Origin: Pseudomonas sp. BN417 | GTDB lineage: Bacteria; Pseudomonadota; Gammaproteobacteria; Pseudomonadales; Pseudomonadaceae | NCBI RefSeq assembly: GCF_029871205.1 | Contig: NZ_SSOJ01000138.1 | Coordinates: forward strand, 31,738-72,870 | DNA length: 41,133 bases | Direction of reading: 5' to 3' | Shown here: positions 18,276 to 26,456 of the stretch, one piece after another | Layout of the letters: every line of letters starts with the position of its first letter | Position numbering within the stretch: the first letter of the stretch is position 1 | The notes under the pieces: generated by a model | What the model was told of the DNA's origin: nothing | Database searches by the model: none | What the model saw: only the letters and a program-made list of their open reading frames with translations | Made by a program: the position numbers and the translations under genes

Positions 18276-18286
18276 AAGAACAACAA
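18276..18286 (+). promoter_or_regulatory. Catabolite activity (CA) motif for Hfq/Crc
   Basis: AAGAACAACAA fits the AANAANAA pattern bound by Hfq with Crc in Pseudomonas mRNAs under catabolite repression. It abuts the GGAG ribosome-binding site of opdH, the usual location for translational repression. Family knowledge supports the motif; the effect on opdH is inferred. Confidence 0.5.
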
Positions 18287-18299
18287 TGGAGACCACCCG

Positions 18300-19565
18300 A
18301 TGCACACTGCCGCACGGCGCGCATTGCCGCCTGTTCGCATCCTCAGCCTCGCCATCGCGGGCTGTACCCTGGCCCCCCAGGCCCACGCCGAGTTCATCAA
18401 GGACAGTTCGGCGACCCTCGAAGCCCGCAACATCTATCTGAACCGCGACTTCCACGACGGCAGCGGCCAGTCCAAGCGCGATGAATGGGCGCAAGGTTTC
18501 ATCCTCAACCTGGAATCCGGCTACACCGAAGGCACCGTGGGTTTCGGCCTCGATGCCCTGGGCATGCTCGGCATCAAGCTGGACTCCGGTCGCGGCACCA
18601 GCGGCACCGACCTGCTGCCGGTGCAGGACGACGGCGGCACCCCGGACGAGTACAGCAAGCTGGGCCTGACCGCCAAGGTCAGGGCATCCAATAGCGAGCT
18701 GCGCCTCGGCACCCACATACCCGAACTGCCGGTGGTCAAGGCCAGCGACAGCCGCATCCTGCCCCAGGTATTCGAGGGCGGCCTGCTCAGCTCGAAGGAG
18801 ATCAGCAACCTGACCTTCACCGGCGGGCGCCTCTCGGAGGTCAAGGACCGCGCCTCCACCAACTCCGAAGACCTGGCCATCAGCAACAAGAACAAGCGCT
18901 TCGCCGCGGCCGCCACGGGCGATCACTTCGACCTCGCCGGCGCCGACTACGCCTTCAGCAAGCACTACACCGGCCGCTACTACTTCGCCGAACTGGACGA
19001 GGTCTACCGCCAGCACTTCTTCGGCCTGCTGGCCAGCCAGCCGATGGGTGCCGGCACCCTGAGCGCCGACCTGCGCTACGCCGTCAGCGACGACAGCGGC
19101 CGCGCCGAAGCCGGCAAGGTGGACAACCGCGCCCTCAACGGCATGCTCAGCTACGGCCAGGGCAGCCACAAGGTCGGCCTCGGCTACCAGCGCATGAGCG
19201 GCGACACCGGCTACGCCTACATCGATGGCAGCGACCCCTTCCTGATCAACTTCGTGCAGATCAACGACTTCGCCAACGCCGACCAGCGTTCCTGGCAGGC
19301 GCGCTACGACCTGGACTTCGCCGCCATGGGCGTGCCGGGCCTGAGCTTCATGACCCGCTACGTCACCAGCGACAACGCCGAAGTGACCCGTAGCAGCGAG
19401 GAAGGCCGCGAGTGGGAGCGCGATGTCGAGTTCAAGTACGTGGTGCCCAGCGGCAGCCTGAAGAACCTCACCTTGCGCGCCCGCCACGCCGGATTCCGCT
19501 CCAACTTCGCCCGCGATGCGGACGAACTGCGCCTGATCGTCAGTTACGCACTGCCGATCTGGTGA
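18300..19565 (+). CDS. opdH: OprD-family porin (tricarboxylate channel, OpdH-like)
   Basis: The 421-residue product is an 18-stranded OprD-family outer-membrane channel. A signal peptide ends at PQAHA/EFIKDS (about residue 30); the mature N-terminus SSATLEARNIYLNRDF and the C-terminal strand ending in IVSYALPIW (terminal aromatic) are family hallmarks. Position next to tctCBA and tctDE identifies it with OpdH, which in P. aeruginosa admits cis-aconitate and related tricarboxylates. GGAG precedes the ATG by 8 nt. It is first in the opdH-tctC-tctB-tctA-abrB run, 38 nt from tctC. Confidence 0.92.
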   Translation: MHTAARRALPPVRILSLAIAGCTLAPQAHAEFIKDSSATLEARNIYLNRDFHDGSGQSKRDEWAQGFILNLESGYTEGTVGFGLDALGMLGIKLDSGRGTSGTDLLPVQDDGGTPDEYSKLGLTAKVRASNSELRLGTHIPELPVVKASDSRILPQVFEGGLLSSKEISNLTFTGGRLSEVKDRASTNSEDLAISNKNKRFAAAATGDHFDLAGADYAFSKHYTGRYYFAELDEVYRQHFFGLLASQPMGAGTLSADLRYAVSDDSGRAEAGKVDNRALNGMLSYGQGSHKVGLGYQRMSGDTGYAYIDGSDPFLINFVQINDFANADQRSWQARYDLDFAAMGVPGLSFMTRYVTSDNAEVTRSSEEGREWERDVEFKYVVPSGSLKNLTLRARHAGFRSNFARDADELRLIVSYALPIW

Positions 19566-19603
19566 TGCCTGAACCACAATAAAACTCCACAGGAGAACCT
19601 TCG

Positions 19604-20578
19604 ATGAAAACCGCCCTGTCCCGCATCGCCCTGATCACCTCCGGCCTGCTCTTGTCCACCCAGCTGCTGGCCGAACCCAAGCGTCCCGAGTGCATCGCCC
19701 CGGCCAAGCCCGGCGGCGGCTTCGACCTCACCTGCAAGCTGGCCCAGAGCGGCCTGAAGGATGGCGGCCTGCTCAAGGCGCCGATGCGCGTCACCTACAT
19801 GCCGGGCGGTGTCGGTGCGGTGGCCTACAACGCCGTGGTGGCCCAGCGGCCGAAGGATGCCGGCACCATCACCGCCTTCTCCTCCGGTTCCCTGCTCAAC
19901 CTGGCCCAGGGCAAGTTCGGCCGCTACGACGAGAACGCCGTGCGCTGGCTGGCCGGCATTGGCACCGACTACGGTGCCATCTCGGTACGCGCCGATTCCC
20001 CGTACAAGACCCTCGGCGACCTGGTCGAAGCGGTGAAGAAGGACCCGGCCGGCACCGTCTTCGGCGCCGGAGCCACCATCGGCGGCCAGGACTGGATGCA
20101 GACCGCGCTGATCGCCCGTGCCGCCGGCATCGACCCGCAGAAGCTGCGCTACGTGGCCTTCGAAGGCGGCGGCGAAACCCTCACCGCCATGCTCGGCGGC
20201 CATGTTCAGGTCACCAGCAGCGGCCTCGGCGAGATCACCCCACAGCTCGCCGCCGGCAAGATCCGCGTCCTCGCCGTACTCTCCGACCAGCGCCTGCCAG
20301 GAAAGCTGGCGGACATCCCCACAGCCAAGGAGCAGGGCTTCGACATCACCTGGCCGGTGATCCGCGGCTTCTACATGGGCCCGGAAGTCAGCGACGAGGA
20401 TTTCGCCTGGTGGAAGCAGCAGTTCGACACCCTGCTGGCCAGCGAGGAGTTCGCCAAGCTGCGTGAACAGCGCGACCTGTTCCCCCTCAGCCTCACCGGC
20501 GACCAGTTGAAGGCCTACGTCTTCGACCAGGTGAAGCAGTACAAGCAACTCGCCGGCGAATTCGGCCTGGTGCAGTAA
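19604..20578 (+). CDS. tctC: Tricarboxylate-binding periplasmic protein TctC
   Basis: The 324-residue protein is the extracytoplasmic solute receptor of a tripartite tricarboxylate transporter. A signal peptide ends near TQLLA/EPKRPE (about residue 23). The TctC (Bug) fold shows ECIAPAKPGGGFDLTC at the first ligand loop, TYMPGGVGAVAYN, and FGAGATIGGQDWMQ. With TctB and TctA it takes up citrate-type acids using an ion gradient. An AGGAG site precedes the ATG. It follows opdH by 38 nt. Confidence 0.93.
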   Translation: MKTALSRIALITSGLLLSTQLLAEPKRPECIAPAKPGGGFDLTCKLAQSGLKDGGLLKAPMRVTYMPGGVGAVAYNAVVAQRPKDAGTITAFSSGSLLNLAQGKFGRYDENAVRWLAGIGTDYGAISVRADSPYKTLGDLVEAVKKDPAGTVFGAGATIGGQDWMQTALIARAAGIDPQKLRYVAFEGGGETLTAMLGGHVQVTSSGLGEITPQLAAGKIRVLAVLSDQRLPGKLADIPTAKEQGFDITWPVIRGFYMGPEVSDEDFAWWKQQFDTLLASEEFAKLREQRDLFPLSLTGDQLKAYVFDQVKQYKQLAGEFGLVQ

Positions 20579-20624
20579 GCAGCCCTTGACGATCAGGTGA
20601 GGCGACCAATCCCCTCACCCCCGG

Positions 20625-20647
20625 CCCCTCTCCCCACGGGAGAGGGG
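20625..20647 (+). repeat. Hairpin between tctC and tctB
   Basis: CCCCTCTCCC (20625-20634) and GGGAGAGGGG (20638-20647) form a 10-bp perfect stem with a 3-nt loop. No T-run follows, so it is probably not a full terminator. Such stems can protect the upstream message and raise the binding protein level over TctBA. Confidence 0.6.
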
Positions 20648-20674
20648 CGATCAACAATTTCTAGGTAAACCGCC

Positions 20675-21118
20675 ATGTACGTACGAATCTTCGCTGCGGT
20701 CTGGCTGCTCGTCTGCGCCCTGCTCGCCGTAGTCGCCTGGGGCTTCCAGGCGCCCTTCAGCTACGACCCGGTCGGCCCGCGCGCCTATCCCCTGCTGCTG
20801 CTGTTCCTGATGGCCACGGCCGCCATCTGGCTGCTTTACAAGCCGGGCGACGCCGAAGACCTGCCGATTTCCTGGTCCCTGGCGCGCAAGGTGGCGCTCT
20901 TCGTCATCGCCATGTTCGCCTACGCCCTGCTTTTCGAACCCCTGGGCTTCATCCTCAGCACCGCCCTGGCTGGGTTCGGCCTGGGTATCCTGTTCAACGG
21001 CCGCCTGCTGCCGAGCCTGGCCAGCGGCGTGCTGATGGGCGCCCTGCTCCACGGCCTGTTCGACTACCTGCTGGACGTCCCGCTGCCCCTGGGCCTGCTG
21101 GCCTTCCTGGAGAACTGA
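20675..21118 (+). CDS. tctB: Tripartite tricarboxylate transporter small subunit TctB
   Basis: The 147-residue membrane protein has four hydrophobic segments (about residues 5-22, 37-55, 69-90, and 100-140 in two parts), as expected for the small TctB subunit, which pairs with TctA in the inner membrane. The sequence YDPVGPRAYPLLLLFLM is typical of the family. It ends one base before the tctA start, so the two are translationally coupled. TctB proteins diverge strongly, and the assignment leans on size, topology and neighbours. Confidence 0.9.
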   Translation: MYVRIFAAVWLLVCALLAVVAWGFQAPFSYDPVGPRAYPLLLLFLMATAAIWLLYKPGDAEDLPISWSLARKVALFVIAMFAYALLFEPLGFILSTALAGFGLGILFNGRLLPSLASGVLMGALLHGLFDYLLDVPLPLGLLAFLEN

Positions 21119-21119
21119 G

Positions 21120-22631
21120 ATGGAAACCCTGAACTTCCTGGCCCAGGGCTTCGACGTCGCCCTGCGCCCGATCAACCTCCTGGTGGCGCTGTTCGGCGCC
21201 TTCATCGGCACCGTGGTCGGCCTGCTGCCGGGCCTGGGGCCGATCAACGGCGTGGCCATCCTGCTGCCGTTGGCCTTCGCCCTCGGCCTGCCGCCGGAAA
21301 CCGCGCTGATCCTGCTGGCCGCCGTGTACCTCGGCTGCGAATACGGCGGGCGCATCTCGGCAATCCTGCTCAACGTGCCGGGCGACGCCGCCGCCATCAT
21401 GACCACCCTCGACGGCTACCCGCTGGCGCGCCAGGGCAAGGCGGGCATCGCCCTGTCGCTGTCGGCCATGAGCTCCTTCATCGGCAGCACCATCGCCACC
21501 ATTGGCGTGGTGCTGTTCGCGCCGATCCTGGCCAACTGGGCGGTGGCCTTCGGCCCGGCGGAATACTTCGTACTGATGGTCTTCGCCATAGCCTGCCTCG
21601 GCGGGATGGTCGGCGACAAACCGGTCAAGACCCTGCTCTCGGCGCTGATCGGCCTGGGTCTGGCCACGGTGGGCGTGGACGCCACCACCGGCGTCTACCG
21701 CTTCACCTTCGACAGCGTCGGGTTGTCCGACGGCATCCAGTTCGTGATCGTGGTCATCGGCCTGTTCAGCATCAGCGAGATGCTGCTGATGCTCGAACAC
21801 ACCGCCACCGGCCAGCAGGCGGTGAAGGCCAGCGGGCGCATGCTGTTCAACCTGAAGGAATTCACCTTCACCTGGTGGAGCAGCGTGCGCAGCTCACTGG
21901 CCGGCTTCGTCATCGGCGTGCTGCCGGGTGCCGGCGCCACCATCGCCAGCGCCATCACCTACATGAGCGAGAAGCGCATGGCCGGAAGCTCCGGCACCTT
22001 CGGCGAGGGCGACCTGCGCGGCGTGGCAGCCCCCGAGGCGGCCAACAACGCCTCGGCCTGCGGCTCGCTGATCCCGATGCTGACCCTCGGCGTCCCGGGT
22101 TCCGGCACCACCGCGGTGATGATCGGCGCCCTGAGCCTCTACAACATCACCCCCGGCCCGCTGCTGTTCGAACAGCAGCCGGACGTGGTCTGGGGCCTGA
22201 TCGCCTCGCTGTTCATCGGCAACGTGATCCTGCTGGTGATGAACATCCCGCTGGTTGGCCTGTTCGCGCGCATGCTCAGCGTGCCCACCTGGATCCTGGT
22301 GCCGGCCGTGATCGTGATCAGCGTGGTGGGCGTGTACGCCGTGCACAGCACCACCTTCGACCTGGTCCTGATGGCCGCCCTCGGCGTCTTCGGCTACTTG
22401 CTGCGCAAGATGGACTTTCCGCTGTCGTCACTGATCCTCGGCTTCGTCCTCGGCGAGCTGATGGAGTCCAACCTGCGCCGCGCCCTGTCCATCACCAACG
22501 GCGACCTGGGTATCCTCTGGAGCAGCCCGATCACCATCGCCCTCTGGGTGCTCACGGCCGTGATGCTGGCCTTGCCGGGCATCCGCTGGATGCGCGCACG
22601 CCGGGACAAGGCGAAGCTGGCTCATGCCTAA
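21120..22631 (+). CDS. tctA: Tripartite tricarboxylate transporter large subunit TctA
   Basis: The 503-residue permease has about 12 membrane segments. The TctA signatures are clear: FIGTVVGLLPGLGPINGVAILLP near residue 30 and GVLPGAGATIASAITY near residue 265, followed by GVAAPEAANNASACGSLIPMLTLGVPGSGTTAVM. It is the substrate-translocating subunit working with TctB and receptor TctC. The ATG lies one base after the tctB stop, and its own stop overlaps the start of the AbrB-family gene by 8 nt. Confidence 0.95.
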   Translation: METLNFLAQGFDVALRPINLLVALFGAFIGTVVGLLPGLGPINGVAILLPLAFALGLPPETALILLAAVYLGCEYGGRISAILLNVPGDAAAIMTTLDGYPLARQGKAGIALSLSAMSSFIGSTIATIGVVLFAPILANWAVAFGPAEYFVLMVFAIACLGGMVGDKPVKTLLSALIGLGLATVGVDATTGVYRFTFDSVGLSDGIQFVIVVIGLFSISEMLLMLEHTATGQQAVKASGRMLFNLKEFTFTWWSSVRSSLAGFVIGVLPGAGATIASAITYMSEKRMAGSSGTFGEGDLRGVAAPEAANNASACGSLIPMLTLGVPGSGTTAVMIGALSLYNITPGPLLFEQQPDVVWGLIASLFIGNVILLVMNIPLVGLFARMLSVPTWILVPAVIVISVVGVYAVHSTTFDLVLMAALGVFGYLLRKMDFPLSSLILGFVLGELMESNLRRALSITNGDLGILWSSPITIALWVLTAVMLALPGIRWMRARRDKAKLAHA

Positions 22632-23646
22632 GTGGCTGCTCACGCCGGTGGCGGGCGCCGCCGGCGGTTGGCTGGCCAGCCTGGTGGGCTGGCCGCTGCC
22701 CTGGATGGTCGGATCCTTGCTGGCGGTGATCGCCGTGCGTTGCATCGGCAACCTGCCGCTGGCGGAGGTGCCGGGTGGGCGCAAATGCGGCCAGTGGATA
22801 GTCGGCGTCGGCATTGGCCTGCACTTCACCCCCGCGGTGATCGAGCAGGTGCTGGCGCACGGCGGCATCGTCCTGGTCGGCGCCATCGCCACCACCCTCT
22901 CCAGCGTCATCGGCATCAGCCTGATGCTGCGCAGCGGCGAGGATCGCGCCACCGCGTTCTTCTCCAGCATGCCGGGCGGCGCCAGCGAGATGGTCAACCT
23001 CGGCCAGCGCAACGGGGCGGTAATCAGCCGTGTTGCTGCCGGCCAGAGCCTGCGCCTGCTGCTGGTCGTGCTCAGCGTACCGGCGCTGTTCCAATGGGTC
23101 CTCGGCGCGCCGCCCGCGTCGGCCCATGCCGTGCCCACGGATTGGGGCTGGCTGGCGGTCCTGCTGGCCGCTGGCGCCGCGCTGGCCTGGCTCATGCAGC
23201 GCTACCACCAACCCAACCCCTGGCTGATCGGCCCGCTGCTGGTCAGCGCCGCCCTGAGCACTGGCTTCGACCTGCAGATGGGATTGCCGCCAGGCGGTAG
23301 CCAGCTGGGCCAATGGTTGATTGGCAGCGCGCTGGGTTGCCATTTCGACCGCGCCTTCTTTCGCCACGCGCCCTCCTTCATCGCCCGCACCCTGCTCGCC
23401 ACCTCCCTGGGCATGGCCTTCGCGGCCCTTGCGGCCGAGGCCCTGGGCTGGCTGGACGGCCTCGATCATCGGGCGTTGATGCTGGGCATGATGCCCGGCG
23501 GTATCGCCGAACTCTGCCTGACGGCCGAGGCCCTGCAACTCTCGGTACCGCTGGTGACGGCCTTGCAGGTACTGAGGCTGCTGCTGGTGCTGTTCCTTGC
23601 CGAGCCGGTATTCCGCCGCTGGCAGAAACAAGAGACCCACGCTTAG
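22624..23646 (+). CDS. AbrB family membrane protein
   Basis: The 340-residue protein has about 10 hydrophobic segments in two related halves, each with a similar motif: GQWIVGVGIGLHFTPAVIEQV in the first and GQWLIGSALGCHFDRAF in the second. These are features of the AbrB family (PF05145), often mis-annotated as ammonia monooxygenase. It is unrelated to the DNA-binding AbrB. Function is unknown; a transport role is likely. The 8-nt overlap with tctA and the terminator right after it place it in the tricarboxylate operon, and I recall the same neighbour (PA0751) in PAO1. Confidence 0.85.
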   Translation: MPKWLLTPVAGAAGGWLASLVGWPLPWMVGSLLAVIAVRCIGNLPLAEVPGGRKCGQWIVGVGIGLHFTPAVIEQVLAHGGIVLVGAIATTLSSVIGISLMLRSGEDRATAFFSSMPGGASEMVNLGQRNGAVISRVAAGQSLRLLLVVLSVPALFQWVLGAPPASAHAVPTDWGWLAVLLAAGAALAWLMQRYHQPNPWLIGPLLVSAALSTGFDLQMGLPPGGSQLGQWLIGSALGCHFDRAFFRHAPSFIARTLLATSLGMAFAALAAEALGWLDGLDHRALMLGMMPGGIAELCLTAEALQLSVPLVTALQVLRLLLVLFLAEPVFRRWQKQETHA

Positions 23647-23671
23647 CCCGCTTTTTGCGGGCTCTTTTTTT
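23645..23671 (+). terminator. Intrinsic terminator of the opdH-tctCBA-abrB operon
   Basis: AGCCCGC (23645-23651), a T5 loop, GCGGGCT (23657-23663), then CTTTTTTT. This is a textbook factor-independent terminator beginning at the abrB-like stop codon. Confidence 0.9.
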
Positions 23672-23788
23672 GCGGTTCTGGCGTCAAAGCCTGTGAGCGA
23701 GCTCTTTCGCGAATCGACGCATCGCCCCTTGCTGGAACGCAACCGGGCCTATGCTCTCCCCTATCCCGATCGTCGCCAAGGCCTCCCC

Positions 23789-24652
23789 ATGTCCGGACGC
23801 ATCGCCCCCTTCGGCCTCCTGCTGCTGTTCGCTTGTGCCCTGCTGCTCACCGCCTGCAGCCGCCTCGACCTGGCCTACCGCAACCTCGACCTGATCATTC
23901 CCTGGTGGATCAGCAACTTCGTCAGCCTCGACGACCAGCAGAAAAACTGGCTGGAGCCTCGCCTGCAGAAGCACCTGGCCTGGCACTGCAGCACCCAGCT
24001 GCCGAGCTATGTCGCCTGGCTGGAGCAGTTCGACCAGATGAGTCGGCAAGCCAGGCTGACGCCGTCGGACGTGCTGGGGCAGATGACGCAGATCCGCGAC
24101 GCCATGCAGGAGGTAGCGGTGCAAATCACCCCCACGGTGCTGGGCCTGGCGAAAAGCCTGACCCCGACGCAGATGGGCGAGCTCTATGTATCGATGGATG
24201 AACACAACGCCGAACTGCGCGCGGAGCACGCCGCACCGCCGCTGAAAGCCCAGGTGCAGGCACGGGCGCAGCGCATGCGGGAGCGGGTCGAGGATTGGAT
24301 CGGCCCTTTGCGGCCGACCCAGCAGGCACGCATCGACACCTGGGCCAAGGCCCAGGGCGACTACAACCGGCTATGGGCGGCGAACCGCGAGAACTGGCAG
24401 AAGGAACTGCGCAATACGCTGTATGGCCGCCACACACAGGACTTCTCGCGGCGCCTGACGCTGCTGCTGCAGCAGCCCGAGGCCTCCTGGACTCCGGCCT
24501 ATCGCAAGGCCTACCCAGCCGTGGAGCAAGCCCTGGCGAGCTTGCTGGCCGATCTGTTCAACAGCGCCGACGAACGCCAGCGCACCGTATTGCGCGAGCG
24601 TATCGGGGAACTGAGCACTGACCTCAAGGGACTGGAGTGCTATCCGGGCTGA
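23789..24652 (+). CDS. DUF6279-type lipoprotein
   Basis: The 287-residue protein begins with a lipoprotein signal (MSGRIAPF, hydrophobic core, then lipobox LTAC with C23); Ser at +2 suggests the outer membrane. The mature part is helical and rich in Gln, Arg and Trp, with CSRLDLAYRNLDLIIPWWI directly after the anchor, which I recognise as a pseudomonad DUF6279 lipoprotein of unknown function. The longer open frame upstream would run through the terminator and lacks a signal sequence, so I used the ATG at 23789. It is convergent with ung, 12 bp away. Confidence 0.8.
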   Translation: MSGRIAPFGLLLLFACALLLTACSRLDLAYRNLDLIIPWWISNFVSLDDQQKNWLEPRLQKHLAWHCSTQLPSYVAWLEQFDQMSRQARLTPSDVLGQMTQIRDAMQEVAVQITPTVLGLAKSLTPTQMGELYVSMDEHNAELRAEHAAPPLKAQVQARAQRMRERVEDWIGPLRPTQQARIDTWAKAQGDYNRLWAANRENWQKELRNTLYGRHTQDFSRRLTLLLQQPEASWTPAYRKAYPAVEQALASLLADLFNSADERQRTVLRERIGELSTDLKGLECYPG

Positions 24653-24664
24653 ATCCTCAGCCTC

Positions 24665-25360
24665 TCAGAGCGCCGGCAGGCTCCAGTTGATGGGCTCCAG
24701 CCCGTGCTGGGCGAGGAACTTGTTGCAACGGCTGAAATGACCATTGCCGAGGAAGCCCCGGTAGGCAGAGAGCGGCGACGGGTGCGCCGACTTCAGGATC
24801 AGGTGCTTGGTGGGGTCGATCAGCCGCTCCTTGCCCTGGGCATGGGAGCCCCAGAGCAGGAACACCAGACGTGGGCGCTGCTGGCTGACGACTTCGATCA
24901 CCTTGTCGGTGAAATGGTGCCAACCGGCAGCGGCATGGGAGCCGGCACGGGCCTGCTCGACGGTGAGAGAGGTGTTGAGCAGCAATACACCCTGCTCCGC
25001 CCAGGACTGCAGGTAGCCGTGGGACGGGATCTCGATATTGAGGTCGCGCTTGAGCTCCTTGTAGATGTTCTGCAAGGACGGCGGCGCCGGTACCCCGGGC
25101 TGCACCGAGAAGCACAGGCCGTGGGCCTGGCCCGGCCCGTGGTAGGGGTCCTGGCCGATGATCACCACCTTCACCTGCTCCAGCGGCGTGGAGTTGAGGG
25201 CGTTGAAGATCAACGGCCCCGGCGGGAATATCACCTTGCCGGCGGCCTTCTCCTGGCGCAGGAAGTCCCCCAGGGACTTCATGTAGGGCTTCTCGAACTC
25301 GTCGCGCAGGGCTTCTTTCCAGCTCGCATCGAGCCTTATCCGATCATCGCTTTCAGTCAT
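24665..25360 (-). CDS. ung: Uracil-DNA glycosylase
   Basis: Family 1 Ung removes uracil from DNA, starting base-excision repair. The 231-residue protein holds the water-activating motif [18 protein letters not shown] (catalytic D71) and the leucine-loop motif [11 protein letters not shown] (catalytic H193). Length is normal. It is convergent with the DUF6279 lipoprotein gene, and divergent from the HDOD gene at 25470. Confidence 0.97.
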   Translation of the reverse strand: MTESDDRIRLDASWKEALRDEFEKPYMKSLGDFLRQEKAAGKVIFPPGPLIFNALNSTPLEQVKVVIIGQDPYHGPGQAHGLCFSVQPGVPAPPSLQNIYKELKRDLNIEIPSHGYLQSWAEQGVLLLNTSLTVEQARAGSHAAAGWHHFTDKVIEVVSQQRPRLVFLLWGSHAQGKERLIDPTKHLILKSAHPSPLSAYRGFLGNGHFSRCNKFLAQHGLEPINWSLPAL

Positions 25361-25469
25361 TGCTCATTCTGTTCCGTTGCAGGTGCCGGGGCGCTTCCCG
25401 TCCGATGGTCGGGCACCCTAAGAAATGCCCACTACCCTTGTCAATCAAGGACGACAGGAGCAAGCCTGC

Positions 25470-26312
25470 ATGGAAAATCGCCACGACGCCGTGAAACTCG
25501 CGCTCTACGAGCGTTTTCTCAAGGACGCCAGCGCGCTGCCGCCGATGCCGGACAGTTCGCTGCAGCTGCGCCGGCTGCTGGCCGCCGAACGGCCCTCGGT
25601 CGAAAAGGTCAGCGCCTTGCTGGAACAATCCCCGGACTTGGTCGAACGCCTGATGCAGTTCGCCGCCCTGCCCCTGCTCGGCCATATCCGGCCGAGCACA
25701 GTGCTCGCGGAAGTGGTGCAACAGCTCGACGGCAAGCGACTGGCCAATCTGGTGCTGGCCTTCGAGCTGCGCCAGCTGTTCGACGGGCAGGAACCGAGCC
25801 TGCAGAAGGTCTTCAACAAGCGCTGGAGCCTCAGCCTGCGGCGCGCGGCGTTCAGCGCCGGCCTGGCCCAGCATCTGCCCCACCTGAAGGAGGAGGACGC
25901 CCTGCTGGCCGGTCTGGTGCAGGACGTCGGCAGCCTGCCGCTGCTGCAGGAGCTGCACCGCTGGCCGCAGGTCTCGCGCCTGGAATGCGATGTGCAGCGC
26001 CTCTGCGAACAACTCTCTGCCGAGCTGGGCGTATTGCTGCTGAGCGCCTGGAAGCTGCCCTCAGCCCTGGTGGACTGCGCCCGTCTGCGCCGCGACTGGT
26101 GCCGCCAGCACAAGGGACCGGCCGACCTGGCGGATGTGGTGCAGGTCGCCGGCCAGTTGCTGGAAGAACCCCGTGACGACAACCGCCTGGCCAGGCTGCC
26201 GGCCTATCAGCGGCTGGAACTGCCGACGCCGCAGGTACTGCGGGCGGAGCTGGCGGAAGTCGTGGCGCTCTGGTTGAAGTTGTTGGGCGGCAGGCCGCTG
26301 GAGGCGGATTGA
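25470..26312 (+). CDS. HDOD domain protein
   Basis: The 280-residue product carries a degenerate HDOD domain (about residues 18-200): ALPPMPDSSLQLRRLLAAERPSVEKVSALLEQSPDLVERLM, then LLAGLVQDVGSLPLL where catalytic HD proteins have metal ligands. It is probably non-enzymatic. It is clearly diverged from the HDOD protein at 14252-15088. The ATG at 25470 has an upstream AGGAG, and an in-frame ATG 45 nt earlier is less likely. It stands alone between ung and the AraC gene. Confidence 0.8.
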   Translation: MENRHDAVKLALYERFLKDASALPPMPDSSLQLRRLLAAERPSVEKVSALLEQSPDLVERLMQFAALPLLGHIRPSTVLAEVVQQLDGKRLANLVLAFELRQLFDGQEPSLQKVFNKRWSLSLRRAAFSAGLAQHLPHLKEEDALLAGLVQDVGSLPLLQELHRWPQVSRLECDVQRLCEQLSAELGVLLLSAWKLPSALVDCARLRRDWCRQHKGPADLADVVQVAGQLLEEPRDDNRLARLPAYQRLELPTPQVLRAELAEVVALWLKLLGGRPLEAD

Positions 26313-26351
26313 ACGACAGGGTCGAGGCAGTAGTCCTGCACCTGCTCGCCC

Positions 26352-26432
26352 GTAGGGTGCGCCATGCGCACCGCTTGCCCTGACTCAGCCTATGCGCCAC
26401 GCCCGACAGCCGGTGCGCGCGGCGCACCCTAC
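26352..26432. repeat. Inverted-repeat element with GTAGGGTGCGCC ends
   Basis: GTAGGGTGCGCC (26352-26363) and GGCGCACCCTAC (26421-26432) are perfect 12-bp inverted ends around a 57-nt core, with more pairing just inside (GCGCACCG/CGGTGCGC). It lies between two convergent genes. It looks like a small non-coding palindromic element of the GGTGCGCC type scattered in Pseudomonas genomes. Confidence 0.65.
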
Positions 26433-26456
26433 CGGGCCGGAATTCGCTTCCACACG

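Noticed and set aside
18099-19577. Upstream extension of the tctD frame to 716 codons
   Set aside because: The added part is exactly antisense to opdH; the real regulator starts at a GTG with a ribosome-binding site at 18098.
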